A stretch of DNA of 64,000 nucleotides from Combretum micranthum (taxonomy: Eukaryota; Streptophyta; Magnoliopsida; Myrtales; Combretaceae), in NCBI GenBank assembly GCA_024138025.1, contig JAMXBD010003353.1, positions 60,849 through 124,848 on the forward strand. The letters run 5' to 3'. The notes below the pieces were generated by a model. It was not told where the DNA came from. It saw only the letters and a list, made by a program, of their open reading frames with translations, and searched no databases. A program made the position numbers and the translations under genes. Positions 44,451-56,460 of this stretch are shown here, piece after piece (position 1 is the stretch's first letter; every line of letters begins with the position of its first letter).

Positions 44451-45884
44451 GGTTGTCGCTCCCCGGATCCGGATTCAACGACGTAAAGCACAAGCAACAC
44501 TCATCAATTATTAAGCCGAGTTTAAGTTTTTAATCCATATTAGATGTCTATCCTATCAATCATCACGCAAGTTACTGCGTACCTTGAATATGAAATCCAA
44601 ACAGAGTCTCAGAAGGTAGAGTAGAGAAGCTATTAGAAGATATATCTCATATCTACCACTGGTTCAAGAAACAACTCTTATAAGAACCTAAACCAATATC
44701 CACTTCAACAAACTCATACAAGAACTTATATCAATTATTCACTAATCTCTAACTCATTTTATTAAATCCTATTTGATCAGACACTAATGTGGAACCCCAC
44801 TATGGCTGCGAAGATCGCCCCGCCAAAATATGGACAGTTCTCCTTTGTCTGTCAAAGAATTCTTTTCTCTTTATTTATAGTGTTTTATTACAAAAGCATT
44901 AACAAAGAATTCATATACCAAAAATATTCATTTTCCAAGTAAACACGCATTTGAAACAACTATTCCCCATATTAATCAAAGATCATCCTAATTCATTCAT
45001 TTAATCCAATTATTTGTTACTAACCCATTTTAGCTTAACCTTAGTCAATTTGATTAAAATTAGTCATTTGATTCATTTACTAAGTCAAGTTGATTAAACA
45101 TAGACAATCTAATTCATTTTAGCTTAGTAAAGTTCATTAAGTCAAATTGGACTTAGATTAATTACTAATTCATTATACATCTAAGATCTAGTCACTTAAT
45201 CCCAAGTTAGCTTAAACCTAGCCAAATTCATCAAAGTTAAAAAATCTAATCCATTTTAGTCCTTTCAAGTTCATTTAGTCAAGTTGAATCTAGGCTTATT
45301 AACTAAGTTCATTTAAGATCAAGCTAATCATAAGAACAAATAATAAACAAATCTTAAACTTAGCATGAAGGAAATTCAAATAAAATTCATATAGATACAT
45401 AAATCATCATTTATATACTTACCAAGATCATTTAGTTTCATTAAGTCATCACAACATCATAAATCAAGCAATGGAAATCATATATACAACATAACTACTT
45501 TTGGTTTAATACTCATGGAAATTCAATTATTTGTTGAATTTATAAATCTATCTAAATCATGCTTAATTATATCCCTCAATCATCATTACACATCAAATAT
45601 CACGTATCTATCTCATTTTAGCTCAAAAAGATCCATTTCCTAAGCAAAAACACATTTAACAAACAAAACAAGTTTTTGACTTTGTTTGAAAAATACAAAG
45701 GCTGGAAAGAACTAAAATTTAAGCATCGATAAGTTCCGAATTTATAAAAACTCAAAACATAAAAATTGTAGATCTCTTTTTAAGCTTTCCAACGCAACTT
45801 GAATCACCTTAATCGGGTCGTATGAAAAAGTTATGACCAATTTACAAAACAGTGTCGCGTCAGGGAAGAAATCCGCGAGCGCTA

Positions 45885-45985
45885 CACCCTTGGCAACGGG
45901 GTGTTTTGAAGGCCGTTTTGACTCAGGGGAAATGAAATTTTGATCCGAGAGCACTACACCCTTGGCAACAGGGGTGTTTTGACAG
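45885..45985. repeat. CTACACCCTTGGCAAC repeat, two copies (left LTR)
   Basis: Two copies of CTACACCCTTGGCAAC(A)GGGGTGTTTT, each a potential stem-loop because CACCC pairs with GGGTG. The homologous place in the right LTR (52005-52220) has four copies. Confidence 0.85.
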
Positions 45986-46456
45986 GTGTAGTGACATATT
46001 TACGAAATTCCTTGTTTCAAACACTAATTTTACAAAATTTTTACACTTCAAACCTTCTCCAAAACACTTTACAACCATCATACTACACCCTACATCTATT
46101 CTAACATCCTCAAACATGCATAACTTCACATTCACACATCAAACATCTCAAACTTCATCAACTTCCATAACTACTATTCATCATCTTCTTCCTCCTTCAC
46201 AACCCAACTTCCATCAACCATGAAAGCAACAAATACATATATAAACAGCACTCTCAACCCATTTCAACATCAATTCATCAATTAGAAATGTAAATAACAA
46301 GTAAAAACAAAAGAGAAATAGAAAACGAAAACTTAGCTTTTTTTGAGTCTACTCATGCAATTGCTTCTCCTTCTTCTTAGGGAAGCTAATTCTACTTGAT
46401 TCCTCCTTTCCTCTTATTGAGTTTGAGATTTATGTGTTGGATTTGGAGAAAGAAAG

Positions 46457-46496
46457 GAAGAAGAAGAAGAAGAAGAAGAAGAAGAAGAAGAAGAAA
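46457..46496 (+). repeat. (GAA)n microsatellite
   Basis: Perfect GAA/AGA triplet run in the left LTR; the homologous run in the right LTR (about 52695-52728) is shorter by a few units, a normal replication-slippage difference. Confidence 0.9.
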
Positions 46497-47005
46497 AGGG
46501 AAACGTAAAGAAATGAAAGGGGAAAGGCAAAGGCAGCAAAAGTCAATAAAAGAAAAGGGAAGGATAAAACTAACTTTATATAAAATAGAAATAGGATATA
46601 GTTTTAGAACTATCAGATCAATATCTATAGTTCTAGAAGTATTTAAAAGTTTGTTTCGAAACCAATATGTTAGAAATTAAGAACTTGTAATAAGAACTTA
46701 ATTTGAGAATTTATTTTAGATAAAAGATATTTAATTTGAGTTCGGGTTTAAGAACTGATATTTTTATTCAAGCAAATGAACTCAAATTTTACTGAGATTT
46801 AGGAATTAGTGTTTAGGCTATGAATCAATGATTTAGGAATTCTTTAAACACTTTGATGACATGTTTAGGGAATTTGAAACTCAAATCTCAATTAATAGCT
46901 AATTAAATTATATCAACTTGTCTAATTAAATCCTATAATTCATTTAATTCATTCAAATCTATCTAAACCTAATTTCTAATATATGTGAAGGTTTGGGGTA
47001 TTTCA

Positions 47006-49473
47006 TTCTTCCCACCTTACAAGAATTTCGTCCTCGAAATTCACTTAACTTTTGTTGATAGAAGACATATCATATCTTTTTCAAACTTTGTTATCTCAAA
47101 AACCTTTTATCATTTTAAGATTTTTACTTAATCTTTATGGTTCCATTACGCTTCCGTTGCGCACTTTGATCATTTTCTTTGAATTTTGTTCTTATACTTC
47201 TTCATTTTTGAATTATTTGGAAAACATATATAAATTTCAAATTCTAGTTGTATATGATTATTTTCAAAAGGATTTTGAAGTTCTATTGGATATTTTTTTT
47301 ATTATCTTTGATTTCAGAAAACATATTGGGATTTTGAATCACTTTTTCTTTGATCACTTGTATTTGGAAACTTTCTTTTCATTTTCATTTCCGTTTGAAG
47401 AAACATTTTGAAATTTGAGTTACATTGATTTCATTCTTTTCTTGAAAATCATTTGTTCATGTTTTGATTTCAAGATTTTAAAAACTTTAATGTCTCTTTA
47501 ACTTACTCAACTGATTTTCCATGCAACTTCAATATATATATATAACAGTAGGAATTGGGTTAACGATTCAACCTTCACTGACTCGATTTGAAGAAGACTC
47601 GGACTCCAAAAGAAAATAAAAGACTCCGACTCAAATGTGTCTCTCGCCTTGAGATAACACACTATAACACAACACAAAAGATAAAACAAACAACTCAACA
47701 AAGGAAGGTTGTAAATTTGTTATTCCATTCTTACCTGCATATATATGTTAACTTGCATACGAAACATACAATATCTATATTCTTTTAATAATCAAAGATA
47801 TCACGTTTGGTAATTATCTTGATTGAATTTAAATCAAGACAACTCATTCTGATCATAGATATGGAATCAATTTCATTTTGACGAATCATATGGAAAGATT
47901 TCATTTCATTTTTCGAGTTTCATTCGTCATGTCACTATGTTGAGTTATAAGTTACACTATTGGTATCTCGTATTCGTTTAAATTTCATTCACTACATGAT
48001 ATGATATAGTGAAAGCAATTTTCTATTTGTATTTTGAATTATATTTCTCATTATTTTAAGGATTTGTCATTATGGAATCATCGTATATATGGCGAATGTC
48101 CATTTCATTTGGATTCATTCACTATATAGTATAATATAATGAATGAGATATACTGTTTTGGATCATATTTCTCATTAGATTGAGAATTTATGACAATATT
48201 GTCATCGCATGTATATATGGAATCAATTTTATTTTGGATCGAGAATATGGAATCAATGATATAGGATTATCTATTCATTGTTTTAGGATTTCAAGTCTTG
48301 GTTTCCATTTTGACATGACATTGACTTTTGGAAAATTCTTGAACACTTTTACCCTTAATATACTTAGGATATTTCTTCAATTAACTCCTTTTAATCTTTT
48401 GATTTTGGGAGAACCTTGTATTTGATTTAGATTTGATAGTCAATTTGAAATTTCGATTTTGCTAGATCATTAGATTTTTGACATATGTTATCGTATTAAT
48501 AGAGATTGGATAGATTGAAATTTACTTCCCAATCTAATTGAAATTTGAAATGATTCTTTTCATTTTGAGTTTTCTTTTCCACTTGATTTTAATTTATATC
48601 TCTCACATATATAAATTTGATATGTAAAGGTTGATTTGATATTTCAAATTTTCTTTTCTATTTGATTCTCTTCCTTTGTCAACATATCAACAAATTAGAC
48701 TTAAGAGAGGAAGAAAGGAAATTCCTATTATAGTCTATCAAATTTTATTTAAACAAAAACATTTATGCAAAACACATACATCAATCACTTAAAGTCTACT
48801 TTCAAATTTTAAAGGATTTATGGGGGTAAATCCTAATGTTGGTCTAGATCATTTGTGCTCTACTTATATTTAAATCAAGTTGAGTTAATTTCAATTTACA
48901 AGAAAATATCAAACAAGCACTCACAATTATATTACAAACAAAACACACATACATATACATCACATAGCATTCACCATTACATTATAAAAGAAATCAATAT
49001 AAGAGAAACATATATATACATAAACAACGCATAGGAATCATGCAATGTTCATTTTATAAGCAAGCATTAAACATACTCTCACAATTATAACAAAATTACA
49101 TAATAAACATACATGTATACATTACATCAAACACACATATACCTTATAGCATTCACAAACATACTATAAGACAAATCAATTTAAAAGAAACACGTATATA
49201 TAAACAATGCATAGAAATCATACAATGTTCATTTAAATTCATTTTCAAATATCAACAAAAAATAAATTTGAGCCAAGTTGATTAATTTAGTGTGACCAAA
49301 TCAATTTTATTAACTACTAACTAATGGTTTATCAAACAACAAGAAACAATAAACAAGCAAACAAACAAACCGGATTCCCAAGCTTTCCCGCACTCAACTC
49401 ACCGTCTCTAAACGAATCCTAATTCATTATGCAAAAAGGCAATGTTCAAGATAAACATTGCTCTGATACCATT
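47006..49473 (-). other. interior of the long-LTR element, no gag-pol recognised
   Basis: AT-rich. Several open stretches occur on either strand (for example 47052-47411), but they lack any gag, protease, RT, RNase H or integrase motif and are low-complexity. The minus-strand 5' end carries the primer-binding site (49460-49471) and a leader (about 48700-49450) that is conserved in the older relative at 53238-54131. The polypurine tract is at 47006-47020. Mobilisation would need enzymes from an autonomous partner. Confidence 0.75.
49460..49471 (-). promoter_or_regulatory. primer-binding site of the long-LTR element
   Basis: Minus strand TGGTATCAGAGC, complementary to the 3' end of initiator tRNA-Met, two bases from the LTR end. 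It fixes the element's orientation. Confidence 0.9.
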
Positions 49474-52400
49474 TGTAAAGACCCGACATGCTCAATTCTC
49501 AAATTAAGCACACCAAGTCCCCAACCACGTATAACCCTTACGAATTATACGTAAGGTTGTCTTTAAAGAAGGTGTTTATGTTGAACATTGCTATTCAATT
49601 TTAGATTATGAAATCGTTTAGTTAGATTCTGGCAACAACTGGATTTAGCAGCGGAAATAAATTTTATAAAACAATTTAGAAATAAAAACATTTCAAAACT
49701 TCCACTCTTCTCAAGTGGAGAATTACTATATTAAACAAAGCTTTGCAAAAGTTAAATTATAAAACATGGGCTCTACTATGCCCTTTAAAGAATATAACAA
49801 GTTTAAATCATAAATCCAGCTCTCAATAATACAAAACAAAAAGAAATAAAATAATTAACTACATCCACGCTCCTACTCACTTCACTCATACATAAATTCT
49901 CTCCGAATCATTACAAGCACCCAAAACCCGAGTCAGGCGTCATCAATAGCAACAACATCATCATATCATCATCTCATCATCCATCAACTTCATCAACATC
50001 ATCTTATCAACAACAAAACCTGTAGAAAGAATAACAACAACAAGAATGAGCCGAAGCCCAGTACACAGTAATACAATCACACACGGAGTGGCACACGAGC
50101 TTAACTAAAAGTAATGCATCAATCCACAAGTCATTATCTTTTCTTTAAAATAAACAAATCAACAATGGAGCACTCACACTCCGGAACAAGCCAATAGGAA
50201 TCTGGGGGTCCTGAGTAACAGCAGCTGCTCAGGGAGTTGATATAGATAGACCGGATATCTATATCTCCTATATCTAACCGATAAAGAATATTAATAGCAT
50301 CATCTAGGGTTCACACTCCTTTATACAATCCACTTATCCCGGTCTATAATATCAATTAGTTCAACGGTCCCATACCCGTGAACTAAAACATATTATTTCC
50401 TCCCGAGCCTAAGTAAAGAATATACCGATACAGTTAACCCTATTAGCTACCCACTTAGCCAATAAAAGAAACCACCATTGCATCATGGTGAACCATTGCA
50501 TCATGGATTTGAGTCATTGCATCATAACAAAGGATTGGACTAAGTGCCTAACTACCGTGCCATTGCATCATGACAAGGTTGTCGCTCCCGGATCCGGATT
50601 CAACGACGTAAAGCACAAGCAACACTCATCAATTATTAAGCCGAGTTTAAGTTTTTAATCCATATTAGATGTCTATCCTATCAATCATCACGCAAGTTAC
50701 TGCGTACCTTGAATATGAAATCCAAACAGTCTCAGAAGGTAGAGTAGAAGCTATCTCAGAAGATATATCTCATATCTACCACTGGTTCAAGAAACAACTC
50801 TTATAAGAACCTAAACCAATATCCACTTCAACAAACTCATACAAGAACTTATATCAATTATTCACTAATCTCTAACTCATTTTATTAAATCCTATTTGAT
50901 CAGACACTAATGTGGAACCCCACTATGGCTGCAAAGATCGCCGCGCCAAAATATGGACAGTTCTCCTTTGTCTGTCAAAGAATTTCTTTTCTCTTTATTT
51001 ATAGTGTTTTATTACAAAAGCATTAACAAAGAATTCATATACCAAAAATATTCATTTTCCAAGTAAACACGCATTTGAAACAACATATTCCCCATATTAA
51101 TCAAAGATCATCCTAATTCATTCATTTAATCCAATTATTTGTTACTAACCCATTTTAGCTTAACCTTAGTCAATTTGATTAAAATTAGTCATTTGATTCA
51201 TTTACTAAGTCAAGTTGATTAAACATAGACAATCTAATTCATTTTAGCTTAGTAAAGTTCATTAAGTCAAATTGGACTTAGATTAATTACTAATTCATTA
51301 TACATCTAAGATCTAGTCACTTAATCCCAAGTTAGCTTAAACCTAGCCAAATTCATCAAAGTTAAACAATCTAATCCATTTTAGTCCTTTCAAGTTCATT
51401 TAGTCAAGTTGAACCTAGGCTTATTAACTAAGTTCATTTAAGATCAAGCTAATCATAAGAACAAATAATAAACAAATCTTAAACTTAGCATGAAGGAAAT
51501 TCAAATAAAATTCATATAGATACATAAATCATCATTTATATACTTACCAAGATCATTTAGTTTCATTAAGTCATCACAACATCATAAATCAAGCAATGGA
51601 AATCATATATACAACATAACTACTTTTGGTTTAATACTCATGGAAATTCAATTATTTGTTGAATTTATAAATCTATCTAAATCATGCTTAATTATATCCC
51701 TCAATCATCATTACACATCAAATATCACGTATCTATCTCATTTTAGCTCAAAAAGATCCATTTCCTAAGCAAAAACACATTTAACAAACAAAACAAGTTT
51801 TTGACTTTGTTTGAAAAATACAAAGGCTGGAAAGAACTAAAATTTAAGCATCGATAAGTTCCGAATTTATAAAAACTCAAAACATAAAAATTGTAGATCT
51901 CTTTTTAAGCTTTCCAACGCAACTTGAATCACCTTAATCGGAGGTCGTATGAAAAAGTTATGATCAATTTACAAAACAGTGTCGCGTCAGGGAAGAAAGA
52001 AATCCGCGAGCGCTACACCCTTGGCAACGGGGTGTTTTGAAGGCCGTTTTGACTCAGGGGAAATGAAATTTTTTGATCCGAGAGCACTACACCCTTGGCA
52101 ACAGGGGTGTTTTGGACACTACACCCTTGGCAACAGGGTGTTTTGGAGGCCGTTTCAACTCAGGGGAAATGAAATTTTTGATCCGATAGCACTACACCCT
52201 TGGCAACAGGGTGTTTTGACAGGTGTAGTGACATATTTACGAAATTCCTTGTTTCAAACACTAATTTTACAAAATTTTTACACTTCAAACCTTCTCCAAA
52301 ACACTTTACAACCATCATACTACACCCTACATCTATTCTAACATCCTCAAACATGCATAACTTCACATTCACCACATCAAACATCTCAAACTTCATCAAC

Positions 52401-53237
52401 TTCCATAACTACTATTCATCATCTTCTTCCTCCTTCACAACAACCACTTCCATCAACCATGAAAGCAACAAATACATATATAAACAGCACTCTCAACCCA
52501 TTTCAACATCAATTCATCAATTAGAAATGTAAATAACAAGTAAAAACAAAGAGAAATAGAAAACGAAAACTTAGCTTTTTTTGAGTCTACTCATGCAATT
52601 GCTTCTCCTTCTTCTTAGGGAAGCTAATTCTACTTGATTCCTCCTTTCCTCTTATTGAGTTTGAGATTTATGTGTTGGATTTGGAGAAAGAAGAGAAGAA
52701 GAAGAAGAAGAAGAAGAAGAAGAAGAAAAGGGAAACGTAAAGAAATGAAAGGGGAAAGGCAAAGGCAGCAAAAGTCAATAAAAGAAAAGGGAAGGATAAA
52801 ACTAACTTTATATAAAATAGAAATAGGATATAGTTTTAGAACTATCAGATCAATATCTATAGTTCTAGAAGTATTTAAAAGTTTGTTTCGAAACCAATAT
52901 GTTAGAAATTAAGAACTTGTAATAAGAACTTAATTTGAGAATTTATTTTAGATAAAAGATATTTAATTTGAGTTCGGGTTTAAGAACTGATATTTTTATT
53001 CAAGCAAATGAACTCAAATTTTACTGAGATTTAGGAATTAGTGTTTAGGCTATGAATCAATGATTTAGGAATTCTTTAAACACTTTGATGACATGTTTAG
53101 GGAATTTGAAACTCAAATCTCAATTAATAGCTAATTAAATTATATCAACTTGTCTAATTAAATCCTATAATTCATTTAATTCATTCAAATCTATCTAAAC
53201 CTAATTTCTAATATATGTGAAGGTTTGGGGTATTTCA
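49474..53237 (-). repeat. 5' LTR (right copy) of the long-LTR element
   Basis: 3,764 bp, 109 bp longer than the left copy, almost all explained by the extra CTACACCCTTGGCAAC repeats at 52005-52220. It starts TGTAAAGACCCGACATGC on the plus strand and ends GGTATTTCA. Confidence 0.92.
52005..52220. repeat. expanded CTACACCCTTGGCAAC repeat, four copies (right LTR)
   Basis: Copies near 52012, 52086, 52119 and 52192, with duplicated GGCCGTTT and ACTCAGGGGAAATGAAATTT blocks between them. The left LTR has only two copies, so about 111 bp were gained (or lost in the partner) after the LTRs were made. Confidence 0.85.
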
Positions 53238-54131
53238 AAAAGTGTACATAAATATAATTTACTGAGCAAAACACAACATGAGATATACAAAATGCATAAG
53301 TTCTACAAAATTTTAATTATATCAATTTAAATCAAGCATCAAAACAACACTTATAGCATTTCATAAGCAAATGTACAACAAGGCATGTACACACACACAC
53401 ACACACACATATATATCATACAAAATCATTTATTCATATAATACTTACAATGTGTATATATATATCATAATATAATATATAATAAAGCATACACATATAT
53501 TACAAACACAATACAGAACATAATCTATGTATAATACACAAATCATAACAACATGTATCACTCACAATTATATATAACAAAACAAAATAAAACATCTACT
53601 GAATATTCATACACATGCCACACTCATGATATAATCAATTAAAAGATATAATATATATAAAAATACGAACACACATATAGACATATATATTATACGTATT
53701 ACATAAAAACAAACACTTACTTATCATATAACGAAAACATACATATGTGTTATAAAACAAGGCACACATTTACATATCTCATACAAAACACATATGCATA
53801 TTATATAACATTTACTAATGTACCATAACACAAATTAATATAAAAGAAAAGATACACAAGCTAGCAACACATAATAATCATACAACATTCAATTAGATTC
53901 ATTTTTAAATATTGAAAAAAATTAAATTTAAGTCAAGTTGATTACATTTAGTGCGATAATTTAATCTTATTAATTCCTAAACTAGAGGTTTAGCAAAGCA
54001 ATACCACACAATAAACAAACACAAACCATATACCTAAGCTTTTCCCACACTCAACTCACCAAATCTAAAATGCAACATAATTCATTATGCAAAAAGTAAT
54101 GTTCAAGACAAACATTGCTCTGATACTACTT
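53238..54131 (-). mobile_element. leader segment of an older related long-LTR element
   Basis: From about 53880 the sequence parallels 49230-49473: TTAGTGCGATAATTTAATCT, CCACACTCAACTCACC, AATTCATTATGCAAAAAG, GTTCAAGACAAACATTGCTC. It ends in a primer-binding site read on the minus strand as TAGTATCAGAGC (54128-54117), then LTR sequence. The left part is CA/TA-rich, with a (CA)n run at 53390-53409. It is more diverged than the 43351-53237 pair. Confidence 0.75.
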
Positions 54132-56460
54132 TGTAATGCCCTAAATTTAATTAAGGCATTATCGCCATGTATAATACTTCATGTATTACATGCTCAGGCT
54201 TCCTTGAATGATATTTTTATGTTAAATATTGCTAACCAATTTTAGATTACTAAAATCATTAAATTAGATTTTCAAGATAACTGAATTTGGCAACGATAAA
54301 ACAAAACTTTATATAAAAATAAAGCTTTAGAAGATTATTACAAACACATAGGCTTCATAACTAGCCCCTTAAAGAAAACAAATACATTTTCAGAAAATAA
54401 ATTCAGCTCTTATAACAAAAATAAATCAAAATCAAAATCAAAATCAAAATCCAACTACGGTCTTAACCCACTTCACTCTCCAATAATCTCTTCCCAATTC
54501 ATCGCTCAAAACCTAAGACAACATCATCAACAACAACTCCATCATCATCAATGATCATTCCTCATCATTATCGTCAACAGTATCATCAACATCAATCAAT
54601 AATACCTAAAAAAGACAATAACAATAACAATGAGCCAAAGCCCAACGCACAGTAACAAAGGCACACACAAGCTTAACTAAATGCAATGCGACAGACAACA
54701 AGTTATTATCTTTAATTTAAAGTAAACAAATCGATATTGGAGCACTCACACTTCGAGACAATCTAGGAAATGATTTACCATCCCTGGCTTACTATCGCAC
54801 CTCAAATACCATAGGTATTCATTCTTGATCTTTGGCTTTGGTGCCTGTGGAGAAAGCGGGGTACAATCTACCCTAGTTAATATATTGAATGAGATCCAGG
54901 CTGGGAAGTATGAGTCAATCGAAGGGACTACTTCTTTCTTTTCTAAATTTCATAAGAGAAGAAATCGACGACAAGTTGTGCCTGAAGTTGTTCATCTTGA
55001 GGAGCTCTTGCTGAGTAAACTTCTGGGGACAGGCAAAAAGAAGGGCTCGCCACCTTGCAATGAACTCCGTGACAGGTTAATTATCCCTTTGCTTGATCTT
55101 GAGTTGTTCGGGCACTCCAACCCTTCTTTGTGTGTTGCTGAACTGCTTCCTGAACTCCGAGACCCTTGCTTCCCAAGTCGGGATCGACTCTTCAGAGAGG
55201 TGGGCGTACCATGTAAAGGCCGACCCCACCAATGATTGTACGAAGAGCCTAAGGTACAGTGTCCCATTGTGCGCTACCGGCCCACATCTTACCAGGAAAT
55301 GCGCTAGATGCTGGTGCGGGCATTACGTCGAATTGAAGTCTAGCATATACGGCAAAGAATCTACCGGAGTTGGTTAATATAAATAGTTTAAATACTAATA
55401 TCTCCAATACAACTGATAAAGAAAAAGTAATCTCTTCTACGGTACAGCCATTACTCAGTTTTACTTAACTTAATCCATAATATCACCAAGTTCAATGGTC
55501 CCTATAATACGTGAGCTAAATCATATTTATATCATGTTAAGAATAAGCAAACATTATATCGATACCATATACCTTATCAATTATCTATTGAGCCACCTTT
55601 TGGAAGTCATTGCATCATGACGAGTAGCTTAAGCACTTAAACTACCGTGTTCGATCAGTTAAGGTTGTTGCTCCCAAAACTAGATTTAACGGCACAAGCA
55701 TAAGAAACATTCAATTATTAGGTTGTCTTTAAGTTTAAATTCATTTTAGTATGTTTGTCCTAGCATCCAACACGCAAGTTACTACGTATCATTTATATGA
55801 AATACAAATAAAGGCTCAAATGCCATCTCAGAAGATAACCCAGAAGATTCATAATCCAAACTCAAACATCTATTTAACAGAATTAAATTCTATAAAAAAA
55901 CTAAATTAATTGTCTATTTACTTCAAGTTCATTTTAGAACTTATTTGATTAGACACTAATTAAGAATTCTGCTATGGCTGCGAGTCTCATCTCGCCAAAA
56001 TATGAACAATTTTCCTTTGTCTGTTAAAGTTTTTTTTTCACTTTATTTATGATATATTATTACAAAAACATCATCAAAACATACATTTTCCAAACAAACA
56101 TACATTTGAAACAACATATTCTCCATGTTATTTATGGTTTATCCTAACAATTAAACCAAGCTAAATTGATTAGAACTAATCATTTAATTCAATTACTAGG
56201 CCAAGATAATTAAACTTAGTCAATCTAATTTATTTTAGCTTTTATTAAGATCTACTTATTCTACTTGGACTTAGATTGATTAACTAAGCTCATTTTATAT
56301 CTAATTCCTATAATTAATCTAATTCATTTATTAAATCTATAAATTAACTAAACTCATGTTTAATTATATCATTTAATTAACACATCACATTAACTATTAT
56401 TTATCTATTTCATTTTATTTTTCTTTCTTCTTTCTTTTTATTTTTCTTTTCCTTTTCTTT
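54132..56460 (-). mobile_element. diverged partial LTR of the older related element
   Basis: Begins TGTAATGCCCTAAATTT and follows the order of the 49474 LTR: TTTATGTTAAATATTGCTAA, AAAGCCCAACGCACAGTAAC, TGGAGCACTCACACTTCGAG, GAACTAC(C)GTG, GCTATGGCTGCGAG, CGCCAAAATATGAAC, CCTTTGTCTGTTAAAG, up to about 56400. The end homologous to the LTR's GAA and GGGTATTTCA region is not found, so it is truncated near 56460. A gag fragment interrupts it at about 54800-55370. Confidence 0.75.
54825..55320 (-). pseudogene. gag fragment of another retrotransposon inside the older LTR
   Basis: Best read on the minus strand: YLRLFVQSLVGSAFTWYAHL, SEESIPTWEARVSEFRKQFS, NTQRRVGVPEQLKIKQRDN, an in-frame stop, then PVTEFIARWRALLFACPQKF and TQQELLKMNNFRHNLS. 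This is a typical Retrotrans_gag core. The GC content is higher than in the LTR around it. Upstream is a broken N-terminal piece (CGPVAHNGTL), downstream it ends near 54825. Homologous LTR sequence resumes on both sides, so it is an insert of about 570 bp. Because of the stop, other frames look longer but have no similarity. Confidence 0.75.

Larger units (their letters stand above)
43351..47005 (-). repeat. 3' LTR (left copy) of the long-LTR element
   Basis: 3,655 bp. By eye it differs from the right copy by scattered single bases plus small indels, indicating a recent insertion. It includes a CATTGCATCATG minisatellite, a CCTGAG/CTCAGG hairpin with AGCAGCTGCT at about 44087-44110, a CACCCTTGGCAACGGGGTG-type repeat, and a GAA microsatellite. 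Arg-rich ORFs over the GAA tract are by-products. Confidence 0.92.
43351..53237 (-). mobile_element. non-autonomous long-LTR retrotransposon (LARD-like, Del/Tekay-type ends)
   Basis: Two near-identical direct copies of about 3.7 kb (43351-47005 and 49474-53237) flank a 2,468-bp interior. On the minus strand each LTR starts TGAAATACCCCAAACC and ends GGGTCTTTACA. Two bases after the upstream (right) LTR lies TGGTATCAGAGC (49471-49460), a tRNA-Met primer-binding site, and just before the other LTR is CGAGGACGAAATTCTTGTAA, then GGTGGGAAGAA (47040-47006), the typical end of Del/Tekay chromoviruses. Interior and LTRs carry no recognisable gag, protease, RT or integrase. Long LTRs with a non-coding interior define LARDs. 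The 5-bp flanks (CTATT and AAAAG) do not match. Confidence 0.9.

Noticed and set aside
46396..46680. Arg-rich ORF over the GAA microsatellite (and its twin at 52634-52912)
   Set aside because: It is an ORF through a triplet repeat in an LTR, duplicated only because the LTR is.
43351..53237. Segmental duplication or assembly duplication of a 3.7-kb block
   Set aside because: TG...CA ends, a primer-binding site and a polypurine tract at exactly the right places make an LTR pair the better explanation.
54825..55377. Longer plus-strand and minus-strand ORFs in the gag insert
   Set aside because: The gag-like frame is a different minus-strand frame that contains a stop; the longer ORFs show no similarity.
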